NCBI GenBank assembly: GCA_002315745.1
Contig: DCID01000045.1
Span: 1-28,987, forward strand
DNA length: 28,987 bases
Origin: Bacteroidales bacterium UBA1735
Lineage (GTDB): Bacteria > Bacteroidota > Bacteroidia > Bacteroidales > Paludibacteraceae
Reading direction: 5' to 3'
The notes under the pieces: model-generated
What the model was told of the DNA's origin: nothing
Seen by the model: the letters and a program-made list of their open reading frames with translations, nothing else
The model's database searches: none
Program-made: the position numbers and the translations under genes
Part shown: positions 15,082 through 22,685 of the stretch, one piece after another
How positions within the stretch are numbered: position 1 is the stretch's first letter
Layout: each line of letters opens with the position of its first letter

Positions 15082-15921
15082 TCATTTATAATGGGTAATG
15101 GACGCCATCACTTTCTCCGCATACCCTTTGGATACGGGTACCGTGGGGAAACGCTTATCCCCAAAATCGACGAGTACTTCGCCGTCCTGGCAGCGTACTA
15201 CTTGTACATTGTGTATGTTAATGACATAGGAGCGGTGACATCTAACTAACCCCTGGTCGCTAAACCGACACTCGATGTTGCGCAGCGAGTTACGGATCAT
15301 CATCTTCTCCACTTTCTCGTTATATAAGTAGTAGATGGTCACATAGTTATCGGCTGCCTCTAAGAGGTACACCATCTCTGACTTGGCACTCAGTTTGAGG
15401 TCACCTTTCTCGTCATAGAAGAGGTACATAGGCGAAGAGGTGGGCGTAGAGGTCGAATCATGAACGAGTGCCGTTTTCTCCTTAAGGGCGATCCATAGCG
15501 TGATGATGGTGTAAGGGATGAGCAGGATGAACGTAGCCGCCAGGAGCGATTCCTTAAATAGGTAGAAGAAGGATAGACCTCGCTCGGTCGAGAACTCTTG
15601 CAGCACTACGATAGGGAAAGCCGCGTAGATAGTAGCCATCGCAATGAGCTCCGCCGCTATCCATATAGCATAGTCTAGATAACTGATCTCATGCCGCTTC
15701 GCATAGTTGCACATCAGGGTACGACTCAGGGCAATGATCCCCATCGCTACGAGCACAATAATGGTTGACCATAGGATAAACTGCCAGTCCGTACTAACCC
15801 ATCCGCGCGACTCAAAGGGCTGGAAGAAAAGAATAAACAATTCAGCGAACAAAGCAGTCGCTAAAACCAACAGAGTTAGGTTCTGTTTGGTGTTCAAATA
15901 AGAAGGAACTTGATTCTTCAT
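15082..15921 (-). CDS. Membrane-tethered LytTR transcriptional regulator
   Basis: A 279-aa protein with four predicted transmembrane helices (about residues 15-33, 47-66, 82-105, 125-147), a Ser/Thr/Pro-rich linker (HDSTSTPTSSP), then a LytTR DNA-binding domain (about 178-279; YLLEAADNYVTIYYL, LRNIECRF, LVRCHRSYVINIHNV). There is no receiver domain or histidine kinase. Such proteins probably sense a membrane or envelope signal and bind DNA while anchored; that is inference. It is the first gene of the nine-gene run and is driven by the promoter at 15948-15979, so it may control its own operon. Confidence 0.88.
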   Translation of the reverse strand: MKNQVPSYLNTKQNLTLLVLATALFAELFILFFQPFESRGWVSTDWQFILWSTIIVLVAMGIIALSRTLMCNYAKRHEISYLDYAIWIAAELIAMATIYAAFPIVVLQEFSTERGLSFFYLFKESLLAATFILLIPYTIITLWIALKEKTALVHDSTSTPTSSPMYLFYDEKGDLKLSAKSEMVYLLEAADNYVTIYYLYNEKVEKMMIRNSLRNIECRFSDQGLVRCHRSYVINIHNVQVVRCQDGEVLVDFGDKRFPTVPVSKGYAEKVMASITHYK

Positions 15922-15947
15922 TTTATGGGATTGTTTAATTCAGCGCG

Positions 15948-15979
15948 CAAAGATACAAAAAAATTTGCAAATATGCAAA
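15948..15979 (-). promoter_or_regulatory. Promoter of the LytTR-led directon
   Basis: On the minus strand TTTG (complement of 15976-15979), 20 bases, then TATCTTTG (complement of 15948-15955). Exact consensus. It overlaps the divergent promoter at 15964-15995. Confidence 0.8.
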
Positions 15980-15995
15980 AAAAGTGATACCTTTG
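15964..15995 (+). promoter_or_regulatory. Promoter of the 3'-5' exonuclease gene
   Basis: TTTG at 15964-15967, 20 bases, then TACCTTTG at 15988-15995. Exact consensus. Its -33 box lies between the -7 and -33 boxes of the minus-strand promoter, so the two polymerase footprints interlock. Confidence 0.8.
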
Positions 15996-16031
15996 CACGA
16001 TTTTTTGAAAAAAAAGATCTTTTTTGTGGAC

Positions 16032-16736
16032 ATGAAGCCCAATAATTACATACATAAAATAGAAAAAGAGCGTATTCAAGCCATGCCTTTGGCACAGTTT
16101 GATGGGGAGGTCATCATTGTGGATCGGATGGAGGAGGTAGCATCGGCTGTTGCCTACCTCAATGAGCAGACTGTACTGGGTGTGGATACAGAGTCGCGTC
16201 CTTCCTTTACGCGTGGCACCCATTACCCGACCGCCTTGGTGCAGATTGCGACCGAGCAGCGCTGCTATCTGTTTCGTTTGACGCATGTGGGCATGCCGGC
16301 TGAGTTGGCGGACGTGTTTGCTAACCCGCAGATATGTAAGGTAGGATTGGCGTTTAAGGATGATATTAATGGGCTTCGCCGTCGTCGTAATTTCAAACCC
16401 GCTAACTGCGTGGATTTGCAGAGCATAGTGGGGCAATATGGTATCTTAGACTTGGGACTGCAGAAGATCTTTGCCATCTGTTTTGGCTGCAAGATCTCGA
16501 AGACGCAGCAACTCACCAACTGGGAAAACTCGCACCTCACGCCCGAGCAGGCGCGTTACGCGTCCACGGACGCGTGGGCGACGCTACGTATATATAAGGA
16601 CTTGATGGCGACACAACCGCTACCTAAAGCAGAACAGGAAGCGCTGCGTATGGCGGAATTAGAAAGACAGCAGCAACACCAATTAGAGGTGCAGCTGCTG
16701 CGTAATCGAGAAGCCAATTCTGCTGATAATCAATAG
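16032..16736 (+). CDS. 3'-5' exonuclease, RNase D / DEDD-y superfamily
   Basis: A 234-aa soluble nuclease domain with the DEDD-y residues in order: VDTES (D52, E54), GLAFKDD (D110/D111), and YASTDAWATLRIY (Y176, D180). It is a single-domain protein without the HRDC domain of true RNase D, so the target (RNA or DNA ends) is open. I chose ATG 16032: the longer frame starting at GTG 15984 would include the -7 element of its own promoter (15988-15995). The 3' end overlaps the convergent response-regulator gene by 7 bases. A Glu/Gln-rich helical tail follows the domain. Confidence 0.9.
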   Translation: MKPNNYIHKIEKERIQAMPLAQFDGEVIIVDRMEEVASAVAYLNEQTVLGVDTESRPSFTRGTHYPTALVQIATEQRCYLFRLTHVGMPAELADVFANPQICKVGLAFKDDINGLRRRRNFKPANCVDLQSIVGQYGILDLGLQKIFAICFGCKISKTQQLTNWENSHLTPEQARYASTDAWATLRIYKDLMATQPLPKAEQEALRMAELERQQQHQLEVQLLRNREANSADNQ

Positions 16737-17404
16737 ATAATCTTATATCCTCTGCCGTGTACACCTTGGATAATGGCGCCGGAACCTGCTAAGAACTTAC
16801 GCAGGTGATTGATATATACGGCTAGTGACCGAGCGGCAAAGAAAGAGTCATTATTCCATAAGGTGCGTAAGATCAGGTGGCGATCTACGACATTATTCTT
16901 ATTCTGACACAGTAACTGCAGCAAATCGCTTTCGCGTGTAGACATGTGTTGTCCATCAATGGTTTGATTGGCGGAATTGAAATGCTTTTTACCAATCACA
17001 TAGTCCACCTCGCGGGCGGTAAACCCAATACGAGAACGACGTAAGATAGCCTCAATCTTATAGACCAGTAACTCGATAGATAGCGGCTTTATCATATAGT
17101 CATCACATCCATTTTCGTACGCGGAGAGAATGACCTCTAAGTTGGAACTATCCGTGATCACAATGACGGGTAAAAGTTTCTCCATCATCTTTAACTCGGC
17201 TAAGATCTCTAACCCATCTTTCTTGGGCATGTTAAGGTTTAAAAGACATAAATCATAATAGGAACTACCTATCTTATCCAGCGCGCTATCTCCATCGGAT
17301 ACCCGATCTACTGTATAGCCTTTGGTGCGCAAAAAATCAGCAATAACGACGCTTAAACTCTGGTCGTCATCGCATAGCAGTAAGTGATTGGATGCTTGTT
17401 TCAT
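16730..17404 (-). CDS. RprY-like response regulator with Asn at the phosphoacceptor site
   Basis: A 224-aa OmpR/PhoB-type protein. The receiver domain (6-120) keeps the acidic pair D12/D13, T84 and K106, but the phosphoacceptor position in YYDLCLLNLNMPKKDG is N56 (codon AAC, complement of 17239-17241) instead of Asp. The C-terminal winged helix (about 130-224; MSTRESDLLQLLCQNKNNVVDRHLILRTLW...VHGRGYKIIY) resembles the RprY group of Bacteroides and Porphyromonas. No histidine kinase gene lies nearby, so it appears to be an orphan. Taken together it may act independently of phosphorylation; that is inference. No consensus promoter was found upstream, only a weak CAACTTTG. Length is normal and the frame intact. 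Confidence 0.9.
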   Translation of the reverse strand: MKQASNHLLLCDDDQSLSVVIADFLRTKGYTVDRVSDGDSALDKIGSSYYDLCLLNLNMPKKDGLEILAELKMMEKLLPVIVITDSSNLEVILSAYENGCDDYMIKPLSIELLVYKIEAILRRSRIGFTAREVDYVIGKKHFNSANQTIDGQHMSTRESDLLQLLCQNKNNVVDRHLILRTLWNNDSFFAARSLAVYINHLRKFLAGSGAIIQGVHGRGYKIIY

Positions 17405-17504
17405 ATGTGGTGTACTTTATTTTTCATTAACATAACAAATAGTGTGCCAAAGTTGAAAAAATATAAATTTTTATCTAAAATTTTCATATTCCAAAAAAAA
17501 GTTG

Positions 17505-17512
17505 TATCTTTG
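17505..17512 (+). promoter_or_regulatory. Probable -7 element of the asparaginase operon
   Basis: TATCTTTG matches TAnnTTTG. At the -33 distance there is TTTT (17481-17484) rather than TTTG. The element ends 23 bases before ATG 17536, leaving a very short leader. Confidence 0.5.
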
Positions 17513-17535
17513 TGCCCAAAATAATCAAAACGTCT

Positions 17536-18573
17536 ATGAGTAAAGTTCTCTTACTTTTGACAGGTGGCACCATATGTATGGTGCGTAATGCGAAGACTGG
17601 AGCGCTTCATCCAGCCGATATGGAGGTGATTCGGCATCATGTGCCGGAGTTACTTTCGTCGGAAATAAAGGTGGATATGCTACCTTTTACCCCGCTCATC
17701 GATTCGTCGGATATCAATCCGGAGAATTGGGAACGCATGGCGCGGGCTGTGTATGACCACTACGAGGAGTATGATGGTTTTGTGATCCTGCATGGTACGG
17801 ACACGATGTCGTACACCGGTTCGGCGTTGAGTTTCATGTTACAAAACTTATCCAAACCGGTCGTCTTAACCGGTAGTCAACTACCGGTGGGTGTGCTGCG
17901 TACGGATGCGAAGGAGAACCTGCTCACTTCTATTGAGATAGCTGCCGCTAAGGACGAGGAGGGTAATGCGATGGTGCCCGAAGTGTGTATCTATTTTGAG
18001 GACTGTCTGTTCCGGGCTAATCGTACTACGAAGCGCAATGCGGAACATTTCTCCGCCTTCAATTCGTATAACTATCCCGCTTTGGCCAAGGCAGGCGTAC
18101 ATATCACCTATCAGCCACATCTCATTCACTATTCGCCGTTAAATAGTTCACTTCAATTGCGCGTTCAGACCGATTGCAATGTGGCGGTACTCAAACTTTT
18201 CCCGGGCATCACACAGGCTGTGGTACATTCTCTATTGACGACCGATGGACTACGCGGAGTGGTGCTGGAGACGTATGGTGCGGGTAATGCACCCTCTGCG
18301 CAATGGCTGTATGACGAATTGAAAAATGCGGTTAAGCGCCATATTATCATTGTGAACAAGACGCAATGCAATACCGGTTCGGTAGAGATGGGACGATATG
18401 ATACGTCACTCAATCTCATGAAGGCTGGAGTACTCTCTGGATACGATATTACTACGGAGGCATTGCTCACTAAGATGATGTGCCTCTTCGGCGAATATGG
18501 AGACGATACCGAGTTGGTACGCCAGTGGCTGCAAAAAGAGATGTGCGGTGAGGTCACCATTGAAAACTCCTAA
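17536..18573 (+). CDS. ansA: Type I (cytoplasmic) L-asparaginase
   Basis: Hydrolyses L-asparagine to aspartate and ammonia. 345 aa. The two catalytic threonine motifs are TGGTI (T12) near the start and HGTDTM (T88, D89). LTGSQLPVG and a glutamine/asparagine-rich C-terminal half match the AnsA-type family, and there is no signal peptide, so it is the cytoplasmic form. ATG 17536 is preferred over an in-frame GTG at 17512, which overlaps the -7 promoter element. First gene of a plus-strand group with pepD, a methyltransferase and an adenosyltransferase. Confidence 0.93.
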   Translation: MSKVLLLLTGGTICMVRNAKTGALHPADMEVIRHHVPELLSSEIKVDMLPFTPLIDSSDINPENWERMARAVYDHYEEYDGFVILHGTDTMSYTGSALSFMLQNLSKPVVLTGSQLPVGVLRTDAKENLLTSIEIAAAKDEEGNAMVPEVCIYFEDCLFRANRTTKRNAEHFSAFNSYNYPALAKAGVHITYQPHLIHYSPLNSSLQLRVQTDCNVAVLKLFPGITQAVVHSLLTTDGLRGVVLETYGAGNAPSAQWLYDELKNAVKRHIIIVNKTQCNTGSVEMGRYDTSLNLMKAGVLSGYDITTEALLTKMMCLFGEYGDDTELVRQWLQKEMCGEVTIENS

Positions 18574-18605
18574 TTTTCAAATCTTCAAACTTTCAAATTT
18601 TCAAA
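18574..18605 (+). repeat. 8-bp T-rich tandem repeat, 4 copies
   Basis: TTTTCAAA, TCTTCAAA, CTTTCAAA and TTTTCAAA lie head to tail between the asparaginase stop and the pepD start (ATG 18617). The AT-rich, unstructured stretch covers the usual ribosome-binding position. Confidence 0.8.
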
Positions 18606-18616
18606 CTTTTACATAT

Positions 18617-20062
18617 ATGAAAAACTTACAACCCCAAGGTGTATGGAATAACTTCTATAGCCTTACCCAAATTCCCCGTCCTTCGGGAAAGAAAAAAGAA
18701 ATATCTGATTTTGTAGCTTCTTTTGGCCGTAGTCTCGGCTTAGAAACGGTGGTGGATGAGATCGGTAATGTGATTATCCGTAAGCCCGCTAGTCCGGGAT
18801 ATGAGAATCATCCGGGTGTGATCCTGCAAGGTCACTTGGATATGGTTCCACAAAAGAACTCCGACAAAGTGTTTGACTTTGAGAAAGATCCTATTCGCGC
18901 GTACGTAGAAGATAATAAGGAGTGGGTGACAGCCGATGGTACTACCCTCGGTGCGGATAATGGTATCGGCGTGGCAACAGCCATGGCTATCTTAGCCGAC
19001 AAGTCGGTGGTACATCCTCCATTAGAGGCGCTGTTCACGGTGGACGAAGAGACGGGTATGTATGGTGCCTTTGACCTGAAGGGAGGTTTGTTACACGGGA
19101 AGTACCTACTCAATCTCGATTCGGAGGAAGAGGGTGCACTCTATATTGGTTGTGCTGGTGGTGTAGATACGACCGCCACGTTTGATTTCGAACCCGTGCC
19201 GGTTGAAGATGGCGATATCGCTATGGTCATCAAAGTGTTTGGCTGTAAGGGTGGTCACTCGGGTTGTGATATCCATATGCAACGCGCGAGCGCTAACAAA
19301 CTGCTGGTGCGCGTTCTCAAAGACGCAATCACGGATTGTGAAGCACGATTGGTTTCCATCGAAGGTGGTAGTTTACGCAATGCGATTGCCCGTGAGGCAT
19401 CGGCTGTCGTGACTATTCCGGCGGAAGGCAAAGATGATTTTGTGGAGTTCATTGCGGACTGCGAAGATCTGTTCATTCGCGAATACGATGGTGTGGAGGA
19501 CAATATCCATGTCGAAGTGAGCGAGGTGGCTTGCCCTGCGACCGAGATGCCGGAAGATGTGCAGGATTTCTTGATCCATGCGCTTACGCTATGCCCACAT
19601 GGGGTATATCGTGTTATCCCAGAGGCTCCGGATATTGTGGAGACGAGCAATAACCTCTCTATGATCAAGACCGAGGGCAATCAGGTCATCATTTACTGCT
19701 TGACTCGCTCCAGTGTAGAGAGCCGCAAGGAAGAACTGCAATCGGTTATCCAATCCGCCTTCTCGTTGGCTGGTGCCAAAGTGGAGTTCTCGGGTTCGTA
19801 TCCGGGATGGAAACCTAACATGAAGAGCCGTATCTTAGAAGTGATGCAGCAGGTATATAAGCAGGAGTTCAATCAAACACCGAAGGTGATTATTATTCAC
19901 GCCGGTTTGGAGTGCGGCATCATTGGCCGTAATTATCCAGGTATGGAAATGATCTCGTTTGGACCAACCATTGAGCACCCGCACTCACCTGACGAGCGGG
20001 TCAATATCGCTACTGTGCAAAAGATGTACCACTACCTGTTGGCGACTCTGAAGGCTTTATAA
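18617..20062 (+). CDS. pepD: Aminoacyl-histidine dipeptidase (PepD, M20C)
   Basis: Zinc metallopeptidase of family M20 that cleaves Xaa-His and other dipeptides; cytoplasmic. 481 aa, a normal length. Metal and catalytic residues visible are H73/D75 in LQGHLDMVP, D114 in LGADNGIG, E144/E145 in VDEETG, and the late HAGLECG and HPHSPDERV segments. ATG 18617 fits the family's N-terminus (LQPQGVWNNFYSLTQIPRPSGKKKEI). The frame is open further upstream to 18497, but that would overlap asparaginase and translate the T-rich repeat. 43 bases after asparaginase and 9 before the methyltransferase. Confidence 0.95.
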   Translation: MKNLQPQGVWNNFYSLTQIPRPSGKKKEISDFVASFGRSLGLETVVDEIGNVIIRKPASPGYENHPGVILQGHLDMVPQKNSDKVFDFEKDPIRAYVEDNKEWVTADGTTLGADNGIGVATAMAILADKSVVHPPLEALFTVDEETGMYGAFDLKGGLLHGKYLLNLDSEEEGALYIGCAGGVDTTATFDFEPVPVEDGDIAMVIKVFGCKGGHSGCDIHMQRASANKLLVRVLKDAITDCEARLVSIEGGSLRNAIAREASAVVTIPAEGKDDFVEFIADCEDLFIREYDGVEDNIHVEVSEVACPATEMPEDVQDFLIHALTLCPHGVYRVIPEAPDIVETSNNLSMIKTEGNQVIIYCLTRSSVESRKEELQSVIQSAFSLAGAKVEFSGSYPGWKPNMKSRILEVMQQVYKQEFNQTPKVIIIHAGLECGIIGRNYPGMEMISFGPTIEHPHSPDERVNIATVQKMYHYLLATLKAL

Positions 20063-20071
20063 AAAAGCAGC

Positions 20072-20875
20072 ATGTCCAGTCAACCTTTATATCGGTTATC
20101 CTCATGGCTTCTCCATCAGGTGTTGGCGATCAACACCTCTGGAGAAGGCATTCATTCTCCGTCCCTATTCTATGTGGTACGCATGCTTTGCAAGGATGCT
20201 AGTTCGTACTATTGTTGGCGAGAGATTGAACAACGGCGGCAGTGTATGCTCCGTGCTCCCAAACTATTGCATGTGCGTGATTTTGGTTCCGTAGGACGGG
20301 GTCAGTACGTGGATCGTTTGGTCAGTGACATCGCCCGCACATCGTTGGAATCTCCGCGCGTGGGGCAGTTCTTTTTTCGATTATTGGTTTACTTAGGCGA
20401 GCAGCACCAACGAGCGCTGAATATTGTCGAATTGGGTACCAATCTAGGTATCACTACATCCTATCTGGCGTTGGCACATGGGCGCAATAGGGTGCAAACA
20501 TTCGAGGGTAGTGAGGCATTGATTGAGATGGCGCAACTGAATTGGAACAAGTTAGATATCCATAATATAGAGGTTGTTGAGGGTAATATAGATGACACCT
20601 TATATACCCACGCGCGCGAGCGTGTAGATTTTGCCTTTATGGATGCCAACCATCTGTATGAGCCTACTTGGCGCTATTTTGATTATCTAGCCTCTCTGGC
20701 ACACGAGAAAACGATCATGGCTGTGGATGATATCCACTCCTCTCCTCAGATGTATGAGGTATGGAAACAAATACAACAAGACAAACGGGTAACGACCACG
20801 ATGGATTTTTTCTATTTTGGTTTAATCTTCTTTGATACCCATTATATGAAACGGCATTATCGATTACGACTATGA
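20072..20875 (+). CDS. Class I SAM-dependent methyltransferase
   Basis: A 267-aa protein with the SAM-binding motif I VELGTNLGITTSYLAL (about residues 118-133), motif II near VQTFEGSEALIEMA, and an acidic VDFAFMDANHLYEPTWRYF segment followed by IMAVDDIHSS. This resembles O-methyltransferase-like (Methyltransf_24) proteins. The N-terminal 100 residues are an extra helical region with GEGIHSPSLFYVVRML. The substrate is unknown. Its last four bases overlap the start of the adenosyltransferase gene (ATGA), so the two are translationally coupled. Confidence 0.85.
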   Translation: MSSQPLYRLSSWLLHQVLAINTSGEGIHSPSLFYVVRMLCKDASSYYCWREIEQRRQCMLRAPKLLHVRDFGSVGRGQYVDRLVSDIARTSLESPRVGQFFFRLLVYLGEQHQRALNIVELGTNLGITTSYLALAHGRNRVQTFEGSEALIEMAQLNWNKLDIHNIEVVEGNIDDTLYTHARERVDFAFMDANHLYEPTWRYFDYLASLAHEKTIMAVDDIHSSPQMYEVWKQIQQDKRVTTTMDFFYFGLIFFDTHYMKRHYRLRL

Positions 20876-21381
20876 AGATATATACCAAAACTGGCGATGC
20901 GGGACAGACGTCTCTGGCTAATGGTCATCGCGTATGTAAGTCGGATGTACAACTGGATGCCTATGGCACGGTAGATGAACTCAATGTGGCTGTAGGATCA
21001 TTGCGCGTTTTGTGCGATAGCGAACAACTGCGTTGGATCCAGAATAGGCTCTTTGACCTCGGAGGCACGTTGGCTGCGGCTCCCGCTATGTTAGACGCTA
21101 AGGACGTGGAGCAACTGGAGAAATGGATAGATGATTATCAACTCCACTTAGAGCCTTTGCATGACTTTATCCTCCCTTCGGGCGATGAGGCTACATGCCG
21201 ATGCCATCTATGTCGCGTGGTGACCCGTCGATTGGAACGCTGTATGATACGTTGCCAGAAGGAAAAGGAATGGGCAATCGAATTGCAGTTTGTGAACCGA
21301 TTAAGCGATTTTTTCTTCGTCTTTTCGCGCATTTTGACGTCAAAAAGTGGTCAAAAAGAAGAAAAATGGCAAAAAAAATGA
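20872..21381 (+). CDS. Cob(I)yrinic acid a,c-diamide / cobalamin adenosyltransferase (PduO type)
   Basis: Transfers the adenosyl group of ATP to cob(I)alamin. 169 aa. Family motifs are MKIYTKTGDAGQTSL with a following GHRVCKSD at the N-terminus, the AYGTVDELNVAVG helix, and CHLCRVVTRRLER and VNRLSDFFFVFSRI near the end. Length is usual for the single-domain family. The start overlaps the methyltransferase stop by 4 bases; it is the last gene of this operon, before the promoter of the type IX operon. Confidence 0.93.
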   Translation: MKIYTKTGDAGQTSLANGHRVCKSDVQLDAYGTVDELNVAVGSLRVLCDSEQLRWIQNRLFDLGGTLAAAPAMLDAKDVEQLEKWIDDYQLHLEPLHDFILPSGDEATCRCHLCRVVTRRLERCMIRCQKEKEWAIELQFVNRLSDFFFVFSRILTSKSGQKEEKWQKK

Positions 21382-21397
21382 AATATTTGTAAAAAAG

Positions 21398-21429
21398 TTT
21401 GCATATATCGTTTTAAAATATTACTTTTG
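21398..21429 (+). promoter_or_regulatory. Promoter of the type IX secretion operon
   Basis: TTTG at 21398-21401, 20 bases, then TACTTTTG at 21422-21429. Exact consensus, 41 bases before the DUF2795 gene start. No other consensus promoter was found before porN, so it probably drives six genes. Confidence 0.8.
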
Positions 21430-21470
21430 CACGAAATTTTGGATAAGTACGTTTTTTTGGGTATAAAATT

Positions 21471-21692
21471 ATGTATTGGACGTTAGAATTGGCATCAAAG
21501 ATTGAGGATGCTCCTTGGCCTGCTACTAAGGAGGAGTTGTTGGACTATGCTAATCGTATTGGGGCTCCGATGGAGGTGATTGAGAATTTGCAAGAGCTTG
21601 AGGATGAGGAGGAAGTGTATGAGAGCATAGAGGACTTGTGGCCGGATTATCCTACTAAGGATGATTTCTTCTTTGATGAAGAGGAATATTAA
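21471..21692 (+). CDS. DUF2795 small acidic protein
   Basis: A 73-aa cytoplasmic protein. MYWTLELASKIEDAPWPATKEELLDYANRIGAP and the acidic C-terminus (about 30 residues, ending DDFFFDEEEY) match the conserved Bacteroidota DUF2795 family. Molecular function is not known. The start ATG is the first after the promoter at 21398-21429. The stop codon abuts the porP ATG, so it is the first gene of the secretion operon. Because the family is widespread, its position here may indicate a role in expression or assembly of the secretion system, but that is inference. Confidence 0.88.
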   Translation: MYWTLELASKIEDAPWPATKEELLDYANRIGAPMEVIENLQELEDEEEVYESIEDLWPDYPTKDDFFFDEEEY

Positions 21693-22661
21693 ATGATGAA
21701 GAGATATATTGTTCTATGGATAGGTTTGATCATACTGCCTATGGCATTACGTGCCCAGTTTGATCCGCAGATAGGACAGTATATGTACATGCCGACAGCG
21801 TATAATCCAGCGGCGGCTGGTGATGGGGATTTGATGAAGGTGGCGGGATTGCATCGTATGCAGTATGTGAATATTTCGAATGCACCGATGACGACCTACT
21901 TTTCCTTCAGTTCGCCCTTTTTGATTAAGAAGACGAAGCACGCGGTCGGAGTGCGTTTTATGAATGATAAGTTTGGCTTATTTACTAATCAGACTTTTCA
22001 TATACAGTACGCGTATCGCCAGAAGTTGGGGAAGGGCTATTTGTGTGGAGGTGTCGATTTGGGATTTGTGAATGTGGGGTTTAAGGGGGATAGCGTGAAC
22101 TTAGATAAGATCAATACGATGTCTGGTTCGGATTATTTAGATCCGTCGGACGAAGCGATACCGAAGGGGAGTAAATCGGGGATGTCTTTTGATATGGGAA
22201 TAGGTGTCTATTACTCCACAGGTGTGTGGTGGGTAGGTGCGAGTTACAGTCATTTGACGCAGCCTCGCGTAGAGTGGGATGAGAAATCGAGTGTGAAACT
22301 GCGGGGAACGATGTATGTGAGTGGAGGTTATAATTATCGGTTTAAGCACCATAAAGAGTGGCAATTGCAGCCGTCGATGTTGGTGATGACGGATTTCGCC
22401 TCTTGGGATATGGATATTAACTTGATGTGCCAGTACAAGGATCGGTATCGCTGGGGTTTGGGTTATCGAATTGCGGGAGCGGTAGATATTTTGTTGGGAG
22501 TAGAGATCGTGTCGGGGTTGCAGTTGGGGTACACGTGTGAGTTACCGCATAATAAATTGCTTTCGGAGAGTTATGGTACACATGAGTTGTATTTAGCCTA
22601 CGGGTTTGACATCCTGAAGCCTAAACGGAACAATAAGTATAAGAGCGTAAGATATTTATAG
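21693..22661 (+). CDS. porP: PorP/SprF family type IX secretion outer-membrane protein
   Basis: A 322-aa beta-barrel-like protein that links the type IX motor or attachment complex to the outer membrane. An N-terminal signal peptide (MMKRYIVLWIGLIILPMALRA, cleavage near residue 21) is followed by the family hallmark QFDPQIGQYMYMPTAYNPAAAGD. The rest is alternating aromatic/hydrophobic strands, with a closing LYLAYGFDILKPKR. Length is normal. It starts directly after the DUF2795 stop; a second ATG at 21696 is possible. Confidence 0.92.
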   Translation: MMKRYIVLWIGLIILPMALRAQFDPQIGQYMYMPTAYNPAAAGDGDLMKVAGLHRMQYVNISNAPMTTYFSFSSPFLIKKTKHAVGVRFMNDKFGLFTNQTFHIQYAYRQKLGKGYLCGGVDLGFVNVGFKGDSVNLDKINTMSGSDYLDPSDEAIPKGSKSGMSFDMGIGVYYSTGVWWVGASYSHLTQPRVEWDEKSSVKLRGTMYVSGGYNYRFKHHKEWQLQPSMLVMTDFASWDMDINLMCQYKDRYRWGLGYRIAGAVDILLGVEIVSGLQLGYTCELPHNKLLSESYGTHELYLAYGFDILKPKRNNKYKSVRYL

Positions 22662-22685
22662 ACAATTAATAATTTATATTCGAAT

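Noticed and set aside
15984..16031. GTG start giving a longer exonuclease
   Set aside because: It includes the -7 element of its own promoter; ATG 16032 lies about 30 bases after the expected transcription start.
15918..16436. Minus-strand 172-aa frame opposite the exonuclease
   Set aside because: Antisense to a clear DEDD nuclease and crosses the two promoters; composition is that of a shadow frame.
17512..17535. GTG start giving a longer asparaginase
   Set aside because: The GTG overlaps the -7 element; the family N-terminus fits the ATG at 17536.
18497..18616. Upstream extension of pepD
   Set aside because: It overlaps asparaginase and translates a T-rich repeat; family homology starts at ATG 18617.
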